From: Barthelona sp. PAP020
Taxonomy: Eukaryota; Metamonada: BaSk clade
NCBI GenBank assembly: GCA_040182905.1
Contig: JARQWU010000132.1
Coordinates: 1 to 27,002, forward strand
Length of the DNA stretch: 27,002 nucleotides
Direction: 5' to 3'
Part shown: positions 21,899-27,002 of the stretch, piece after piece
Layout of the letters: each line of letters starts with the position of its first letter
Numbering within the stretch: the stretch's first letter is position 1
Notes under the pieces: model-generated
Told to the model about the DNA's origin: nothing
Databases searched by the model: none
The model's input: only the letters and a program-made list of their open reading frames with translations
Translations under genes and position numbers: made by a program

Positions 21899-23101
21899 AT
21901 GTCTATTCACTCAAATTGTGAAGTTATAAGGAAAAGTATTTGTGATATAGTTCCTCTCAAGATTGATGAAAACAATGTGAAGAAATTTGGAGGATGGTTT
22001 TCAAATTATATGAAAGATTGTCAATACTCACCAGATGGAAAACTTATAGCGCTAGGTTATTCTGATGGCAAGTTATATGTATTTGATGCAGAAACCGGAG
22101 CACTAAATAACACTTTAAATGATTCAAGGTTTCTTGAAGGTGTTGCCTTTTCACGGGATGGACAAAAGTTGGTAACTTGTTCATTGGATTGTTCTATGAT
22201 TATATATAGCGTTCCAGATTTCTCTATTTTGAGCAGAGTGAAAAACCCCTTTAGTCTTTTGGGAATTTGTTTTTCTCATTGTGGTAATTTTTTGTTTTCT
22301 GGTGATGGTAAAGGAAATCTTAAGAAGTGGGACATAAACAATTCTGAGGTTGTTTTGGAAACACAGCTTTTTACTCACAAAGTTAACAGAATAAAACTTT
22401 CAACAGATTGTAAACATCTTTTAACCAGCAGTGAGGCTGATTATACTGCCAAATTAGTTGACTCCGAGAATTTCTCGGTTGTCCGTACATTCAATGATGA
22501 TAATATTATAAGAGTTGTTGAATTTCATCCAACCGAAAGAATAATTGTCATCAGTGGTGCTTCTCAACAAGTCAAACTCTGGAACATGGATGATGGATCT
22601 CTTATTCATACATTTAATTCAAATGGTCAAGTGTTTGATCTTCATTTTCTTGTACCCTCAATTCTGCTAAGCATGTCTGGTGATGGTTATATCACGTCAT
22701 ACAATGTGGATACTTTGCAGGAGATTCAAAAGGTACATTGTGGGTGTGATAGGTTTAATTTTTCTTTTAATATATCTCCTGATAAAACGCAGTTGGTATG
22801 TGGAAGATGTGAAGGTATGTTCTTCAAGGTCTATTCAATTGTTTCTGAATGTGACTCTTCGCAAAAGCCCAAACTGATTGAATTGTCGAAGGAGAGTGGT
22901 TATGTGATATCCAATCTTATTTCGATGAATTTTGATCTTGATATCATCAGGAATTTAGTGGCTGGAGGTATTTGCATAAATGCAAATGAAATTTGCGCGG
23001 TTCTTGACACATGTTGGGATTTGGTGGATTTTAATGAAAACAATGGTGGTAACATGTATTCATTTATGAATGAACAAAGTGATGAAAGTGATGAGGATTG
23101 A
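21899..23101 (+). CDS. WD40-repeat beta-propeller protein
   Basis: A 400-residue protein with about seven WD40-type repeats between residues 35 and 325. Recognisable repeat pieces include QYSPDGKLIALGYSDGKLYV, AFSRDGQKLVTCSLDCSMII, CFSHCGNFLFSGDGKGNLKKW, EFHPTERIIVISGASQQVKLW and ISPDKTQLVCGRCEGMFFKV. The WD dipeptide itself is mostly replaced (KKWD, KLWN). The C-terminus is an Asn/Ser/Asp-rich acidic tail (SDESDED). WD40 propellers are protein-interaction platforms; no family-specific signature points to a partner, and I do not name an orthologue. The ATG at 21899 is chosen because the frame begins there; an ATG five bases upstream (21894) opens an 11-codon ORF that overlaps it. Confidence 0.88.
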   Translation: MSIHSNCEVIRKSICDIVPLKIDENNVKKFGGWFSNYMKDCQYSPDGKLIALGYSDGKLYVFDAETGALNNTLNDSRFLEGVAFSRDGQKLVTCSLDCSMIIYSVPDFSILSRVKNPFSLLGICFSHCGNFLFSGDGKGNLKKWDINNSEVVLETQLFTHKVNRIKLSTDCKHLLTSSEADYTAKLVDSENFSVVRTFNDDNIIRVVEFHPTERIIVISGASQQVKLWNMDDGSLIHTFNSNGQVFDLHFLVPSILLSMSGDGYITSYNVDTLQEIQKVHCGCDRFNFSFNISPDKTQLVCGRCEGMFFKVYSIVSECDSSQKPKLIELSKESGYVISNLISMNFDLDIIRNLVAGGICINANEICAVLDTCWDLVDFNENNGGNMYSFMNEQSDESDED

Positions 23102-23824
23102 TTTGCTAATTTTAATTTTCTTTCATTTGCCAGTTAATTTATACTTGAAGGGATAAGATTAGAATTTTGGGGTGTTTTTGACAGCGGATTTCAATCAAAG
23201 TTAATTTTGAGAAACTGTGACTGTCTTTGATATTGTTTTTTTTTTGGGGAGGGAGGAGTGCTTTGAAGACTTGTATACCTTTAGAAGATAAGTTCAATAG
23301 TGAAAAAAATGTGCTGACAAAATTTTTTTTCGCTTTTTTCTGTCCCAAGGCAAAAATATTTATTTTTTTTTTTGGGGAAAGAAAAAATGTGGCAAGCAAA
23401 TAAATTGATTGTCTCATATTTCGTAATGGGTGAATTAAACACTTAATTGGGTGAATGTCTGTGAAATTGTTAGTTCCTTTTTTTTTTGTTCTTTTTCTGG
23501 TGAATTTTCAAAACTTTTACTTTAAAACGATTTAATTGACGTTTTTGTGAGCATATTTGAACACATACTCACTGTTGAACATTATTCCTACTTCTTTTAA
23601 TGATATTTGAGGCAAAGAAAATCTATTTGGTGCAATTTATTGGTCCAGTTGTGAAAAATCTGCATTTATATTCAAAGAAAGTAAACTCATAGAATCCATT
23701 CTAGCAAATTTCAGTCAAAAACCCCAGGGGGAATTGAGGGACCGAAGTGTAATTTTAACGGTGAAGTATGTGAATTTCAGAGAAATTCTTCATTCCAATT
23801 TTGCATTTGTAAAAACAAAATTTT

Positions 23825-23859
23825 AAAGTTTAAACTTTACCTTTGAAAATGTAAAGTTT
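23825..23859. repeat. Palindrome AAAGTTTAAACTTT plus 9-bp stem
   Basis: Bases 23825-23838 form a perfect 14-bp palindrome. Overlapping it, AAACTTTAC (23832-23840) is the reverse complement of GTAAAGTTT (23851-23859). Alternative pairings of one arm are therefore possible. It lies 15 bases before copy B of the dispersed repeat. Confidence 0.6.
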
Positions 23860-23873
23860 TTCAATTGACTTAC

Positions 23874-23951
23874 TGGGCCTGGAAGGCTAATTAACAAATG
23901 AACACTATTCTTTTTCGTTCACTCATACCCACAATGCTTCTTGGCTTGAAA
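23874..23951 (+). repeat. Dispersed repeat, copy B
   Basis: This copy matches 23-100 without gaps at 64 of 78 bases (hand count). The 14-bp outer inverted arms seen around copy A are not conserved here, but a short GCCT/AGGC stem at its left end is. A 62-codon frame (23898-24086) crosses it; the differences between copies fall mainly at first and second codon positions, so it is not maintained as protein. Confidence 0.75.
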
Positions 23952-24158
23952 ATGATATGTTGGCAGTTTCGAATTACAAAATTAAAAAAATGTGGAAGTT
24001 CATGCTCAATGAACGGAATTTATTGGAGATGTAAAGAGATCATCAAATATCACTTCCTTTATTTGTTGTTTTTTGACCACCTTTAGGTCCAATTTTTTAA
24101 GTTACTTGGGCATCTGAATCCACGTGAGTTTTCCCCAAACCTTAAGCTAACTCGTTTC

Positions 24159-24175
24159 GTTGTTCACTGAACAAC
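24159..24175. repeat. 17-bp palindrome
   Basis: GTTGTTCA (24159-24166) and TGAACAAC (24168-24175) are exact reverse complements around a single C. It lies about 90 bases downstream of the CEP44-like stop codon. It may be a protein-binding site or part of a 3' hairpin. Confidence 0.5.
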
Positions 24176-24267
24176 TCATACCTCATAAATATCTAATAAA
24201 TATAGTTGTTTCACAACTTGACCAAAAATTTAAAAAAATAAAAATAAATAAAATAAAATAAAATTTT

Positions 24268-25089
24268 TTATCTTTCAAAATTCAACCACATTTCCATATC
24301 CAATGGAGAATCAACAATAGGGTCTTTACCATCAAAGTTTTTTCTACGTTCCATTTCATTTCGAACTTCTTTTGGTATGATGGATATGGTTTCTTCTTTG
24401 ACTCTTTCAGCATCATGTTGAGAATGATACTCAGTAAAGCTTCTCATCAATTCATTTTCTTCAAGAAATTCTCTCACATTCATTTCATCCTCATATTGCA
24501 ACAAACTCTTCTGAATATCATTTTGTTTCTGAAACGATTTTAATAACTTCATCGCATCTTCTATTGATGGTGTTTCTGTACCTTCAGGTGTCAATAAAGC
24601 AGAAGGAATACCGTAATCAATTAAAACATCACCTAGATCTGGAACAATTTCAAGACAGCGATTTCTACGAATTATCGAAGCAACATACAATGCATTATGA
24701 TGTCTTTTTGCTTTTTTTAAAAACATAAATAATTGAGCAATCTTTAATATGACTAAAATACTGTTACAAGGAAATTTGAGAAACTCATCAATAGAATGAT
24801 ATGTTTTATGATTAAAATAAGTCACTAATAGATCTTCAATAACATAAATAATTTGTTTAGATGATAAAATACTTGCTTTACCAATCTCAAAACCAATAAA
24901 TTTGACAAAATTATAAAAATATGAACTGAAATCCATCATGGCAAATAGATATAACTCTAAAAGATACTCAGGATCGCCTTGTTTCAATTTTTTTGAAATA
25001 ATTGGCCTTGAATATCCTAAAATTTTTAATTCAGTTTCTATTCTGTCACAAATTAACGTTTGTGTTGTTATTATTTTTTCATTATTCAT
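24268..25089 (-). CDS. CEP44-like centriolar protein
   Basis: A 273-residue protein whose first 130 residues resemble the CEP44 domain of centrosomal protein 44. The helical sequence ETELKILGYSRP leads to a KQGDPEYLLELYLFAMMDFS segment, matching CEP44's LIKGDPAASLPIISYSFTSYS, then an EIGKASILSSKQIIYVIEDLL stretch matching ELIAKNDLRFIDAVYKLLR, then FNHKTYHSIDEFLKF matching FNYKPILTKKQFIQC. A central linker and a charged C-terminal helix (about 195-260) follow. In animals CEP44 sits at the proximal lumen of centrioles, binds tubulin and helps centrioles become centrosomes; here a basal-body role is likely by homology. The assignment comes from motif comparison without a search. It diverges from the TPR gene across 105 bases. 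Confidence 0.62.
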   Translation of the reverse strand: MNNEKIITTQTLICDRIETELKILGYSRPIISKKLKQGDPEYLLELYLFAMMDFSSYFYNFVKFIGFEIGKASILSSKQIIYVIEDLLVTYFNHKTYHSIDEFLKFPCNSILVILKIAQLFMFLKKAKRHHNALYVASIIRRNRCLEIVPDLGDVLIDYGIPSALLTPEGTETPSIEDAMKLLKSFQKQNDIQKSLLQYEDEMNVREFLEENELMRSFTEYHSQHDAERVKEETISIIPKEVRNEMERRKNFDGKDPIVDSPLDMEMWLNFER

Positions 25090-25194
25090 TCAAAACATTA
25101 AGGTCAATATATAATTTGAAAGCAAAAAAAAATGAAGATCTGCCAAATGAAAAGATGAAAAGTGTTTTTTTTCAAAAATCGAAACCATTGTCCA
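25090..25194. promoter_or_regulatory. Very short divergent promoter with upstream ATGs
   Basis: Only 105 bases separate the CEP44-like start (25089, minus) from the TPR start (25195, plus). On the plus strand an 8-codon uORF begins with ATG at 25132, and another ATG at 25155 opens a 21-codon frame overlapping the TPR gene. Transcription of the TPR gene probably starts after these, or its translation is restrained by them. Confidence 0.4.
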
Positions 25195-26841
25195 ATGATT
25201 TCTTCACATGTTACGAATGATAATGTAATTGTACAAGAAGTCATTCAAAAAGTTGCAGAGAATATTTCTGTTGAAGATTCTTCTGATGAAATAATCAATA
25301 ATCTGAAGAAATTGACATTAAAAAGTTATAATGAGGCGATTGAAAATAATGAACTGTATGATTCATTGAAATATGTTGAGAAATTATTGATAATTGAACC
25401 AAAAAATAAGTTATTTTTACAAATGAAGGCGAATAGTTACATGATGTTATATGATTTATCATCAGCCATTGCTGTGTATCGATTATTGTTGAGTTTAGAA
25501 GAAGAAAGAAATAGAAAGAATATTATTTCTCGAATTTGTTTACTAATTTCTTTTCAAGGTAAAGAATATATTGCAAATAGACAATTTGAGCTAGCTATTG
25601 ATTCTTTTATGGAGATAATTCGACTAGAAAATACTAACCCGGAGTGGTTATGTCTTTTGATTGAATGCTATGTTAAATTAGACCGTTGGAATGATGTACA
25701 TTTATTGGTTAAAGAGTATACTGCAATTTTGAATGAATATCCCAAAGGATTGATACTTTTAGGGTTTATTTCTTTGATGGAAACTAAAATTGAAGAAGCT
25801 GTTGAGTATTTTAAACACTGTATTGAAATAGATGCTAACAATAAATTGGCAAAAACCTTTTTGGAAAGAATTAAAAAATTGGGAAGTCATTTTTCTGGGA
25901 AATCTGCTATTCTTGCGCTGAGTGGAAATTATGAGGATGCTATTATGGAAGTTGATGCTGGACTTGCTTCAGTTGAAAATTCTTATCAACTTGTTGTAAA
26001 AAAAGCATTAATTCATAGAAAATTTGGAGATTACAATAAGGCAATTCAATGTTTACTTGATGCAAGGCAATTGATTGCTAACATGAATATTTCGAAGGAT
26101 AATTTTATTAAAGCTGATGAGGAAGTGAAGACACAGTTAGCAATAACAAATAATCTTGCTGCATTGTATCAAATTCATCAAGGATCAAAAGATAAAGGTC
26201 TTTTTCATCTCAATCAAGCAATTAAATGGAAATTTCTTCCTGAAATTCTGCTAAATCGTGCTCTATTAAAAATTGAAAACGATCATTATGACGCAGCTCA
26301 AGGAGATTTAGAAGAAGCTCAGAAATTGTTCGAAAAACAAATTAATGAATTACCGGGTATTAATAATAACGCAAATATTCTCGCAAAAGATGTAAAAGGT
26401 TCTAATCAAGTACAAATGCAAAAAACAATAAGTATCATACCAGACATAATCAAAAAAGAATATGATATCTTGATTGATAATTTGAACAAAACAAAAAAAT
26501 ATTTAAGCCTCACATTTTACCACAGTGGTCGGAATTTTTTCAACGAATCTGAGTATTCAGCTGCAATATACGATTTTTCAAAAGCCATTGAGTTAGATGA
26601 TTCAAATTTTCACTATTATGAAGCAAGGGCCAATTGTTACATCTTGTTAGAAAAGTTTGATTCTGCGATTGAAGATCTAAACTGTATTTTAAGGCATAGT
26701 CCATACAATCAAAAAATTTTGCTTTTAAAATCTCAACTAACCGGTAATGATTATGATCCTTATCTTTTAAAAAGTTTCAATAGTTCCATTCTTTCCGATA
26801 CTTTGAAAAAAGAGTTGAATTATGTGAATGTTGGATTATAA
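25195..26841 (+). CDS. TPR-repeat protein
   Basis: A 548-residue protein made largely of tetratricopeptide repeats. The open frame reaches a GTG at 25162; the first ATG is 25195, which I take as start. Repeat pieces include LKYVEKLLIIEPKNKLFLQM, QFELAIDSFMEIIRLENTNP, KIEEAVEYFKHCIEIDANNK, DYNKAIQCLLDARQLIA and, near the C-terminus, EYSAAIYDFSKAIELDDSNF and KFDSAIEDLNCILRHSPYNQ. I estimate eight to ten repeats with a longer, charged spacer at about 380-430. No signal peptide, membrane segment or DnaJ domain is visible, so a soluble scaffold or co-chaperone-type role is likely. Several ciliary proteins (the TTC series) have this build, and the neighbouring CEP44-like gene suggests a basal-body setting, but that is inference from context only. 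Confidence 0.88.
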   Translation: MISSHVTNDNVIVQEVIQKVAENISVEDSSDEIINNLKKLTLKSYNEAIENNELYDSLKYVEKLLIIEPKNKLFLQMKANSYMMLYDLSSAIAVYRLLLSLEEERNRKNIISRICLLISFQGKEYIANRQFELAIDSFMEIIRLENTNPEWLCLLIECYVKLDRWNDVHLLVKEYTAILNEYPKGLILLGFISLMETKIEEAVEYFKHCIEIDANNKLAKTFLERIKKLGSHFSGKSAILALSGNYEDAIMEVDAGLASVENSYQLVVKKALIHRKFGDYNKAIQCLLDARQLIANMNISKDNFIKADEEVKTQLAITNNLAALYQIHQGSKDKGLFHLNQAIKWKFLPEILLNRALLKIENDHYDAAQGDLEEAQKLFEKQINELPGINNNANILAKDVKGSNQVQMQKTISIIPDIIKKEYDILIDNLNKTKKYLSLTFYHSGRNFFNESEYSAAIYDFSKAIELDDSNFHYYEARANCYILLEKFDSAIEDLNCILRHSPYNQKILLLKSQLTGNDYDPYLLKSFNSSILSDTLKKELNYVNVGL

Positions 26842-27002
26842 ATTTTCCTTTAATTTGTTGATTTGTGTGGCAGTAAAAAAACAAAGCCAAAATTGGTTGA
26901 TGGACTTAGATCAATCTGAAAAGTGTGGCTTTGAACAGGGAAGAGAAAAAAAGGGCGAAGAGAATTTATTGGTGCTTTACTAAGTTATTGATGAGCTTTA
27001 AA
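26842..27002. other. 3' flank with potential stem-loop
   Basis: CAAAGCCA (26882-26889) pairs exactly with TGGCTTTG (26926-26933), and inside it TTGAT (26897-26901) pairs with ATCAA (26910-26914). It begins about 40 bases past the TPR stop codon. It may be a 3'-end structure or a small RNA; nothing else is recognisable before the window ends. Confidence 0.4.

Larger units (their letters stand above)
23102..24267. other. Gene-poor convergent region, 1.17 kb
   Basis: This is the longest non-coding stretch of the window, between the 3' ends of the WD40 and CEP44-like genes. It contains T-runs joined to G-runs (about 23237-23254 and 23361-23377), a CCCCAGGGGG at 23722-23731, a 14-bp palindrome with a following 9-bp stem (23825-23859), copy B of the dispersed repeat, a 17-bp palindrome (24159-24175) and an A/T-rich AAAAT-type tract just before the CEP44-like stop. 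I see no tRNA or conserved reading frame. Confidence 0.65.

Noticed and set aside
23237-23262. G-quadruplex in the T-run/G-run stretch
   Set aside because: Only two G-runs of three or more occur together, too few for a four-tract quadruplex.
23139-23417. 92-codon minus-strand frame in the gene-poor region
   Set aside because: It is driven by poly-T/poly-A runs (Lys and Phe strings), has no recognisable domain and no upstream features.
23898-24086. 62-codon frame crossing repeat copy B
   Set aside because: Compared with copy A, six of seven differences in the shared coding part fall at first or second codon positions and copy A has an early stop, so no protein is being conserved.
20827-25194. 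Trichomonad initiator motif (TCAYT/A type) upstream of genes
   Set aside because: I looked before most start codons and found no consistent copy at the expected distance; a TCATT before 3034 is isolated. Five of six TAA stops are followed by A, as in trichomonads, but A/T-rich DNA could explain that.
1-27002. CRISPR arrays, bacterial operons, phage or integrated virus genes, tRNA or rRNA genes
   Set aside because: I saw no regular spacer repeats, no bacterial-style operons, no viral hallmark proteins and no cloverleaf or rRNA-like sequence in any intergenic stretch.

Overview
The window looks like nuclear DNA from an AT-rich, intron-poor, flagellated (or ancestrally flagellated) protist. All genes read with the standard stop codons, and coding and non-coding DNA are similarly AT-rich. 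Genes lie on both strands, mostly 100 to 500 bases apart. The content is eukaryotic: a giant dynein-heavy-chain relative, a CEP44-type centriolar protein, a Sep15/SelM-type secretory-pathway protein, an SLC35-like transporter, WD40 and TPR proteins. I cannot name the organism; metamonads and heteroloboseans are guesses only.

Layout. 1-439: no convincing gene; an inverted repeat and copy A of a dispersed repeat. 440-3738: four small genes, alternately oriented: Sep15/SelM-like (-), unknown helical protein (+), multi-pass DMT-type transporter (-), unknown single-pass membrane protein (+). 4039-20826: one uninterrupted 16.8-kb reading frame on the minus strand for a 5,595-residue dynein-heavy-chain-like protein. 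20990-23101: a YjbQ/UPF0047-family protein and a WD40 protein, both (+). 23102-24267: a gene-poor stretch holding copy B of the dispersed repeat and several palindromes. 24268-26841: a CEP44-like protein (-) diverging from a TPR protein (+). 26842-27002: a small potential stem-loop.

The standout is the giant protein. Its dynein layout (DHC_N1 tail motif, linker end, AAA1-AAA6, stalk between AAA4 and AAA5, C-terminal domain) can be followed by eye, yet the nucleotide-binding P-loop is degenerate in AAA1, AAA2 and AAA4 and appears deleted in AAA3. Two perfect IQ motifs sit in the region leading into the linker, and an acidic, Ser/Asn-rich insert of about 320 residues lies between stalk and AAA5. 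It therefore looks like a non-motor 'pseudo-dynein', perhaps a microtubule-binding scaffold that binds calmodulin or centrin. The nearest named family I can suggest is DNHD1, but I cannot test orthology here.

Functionally, the pseudo-dynein and the CEP44-like protein both point to the axoneme or basal body; the other genes look like ordinary cellular functions. Four divergent gene pairs share intergenic gaps of only about 105 to 252 bases, which suggests compact bidirectional promoters and short leaders.
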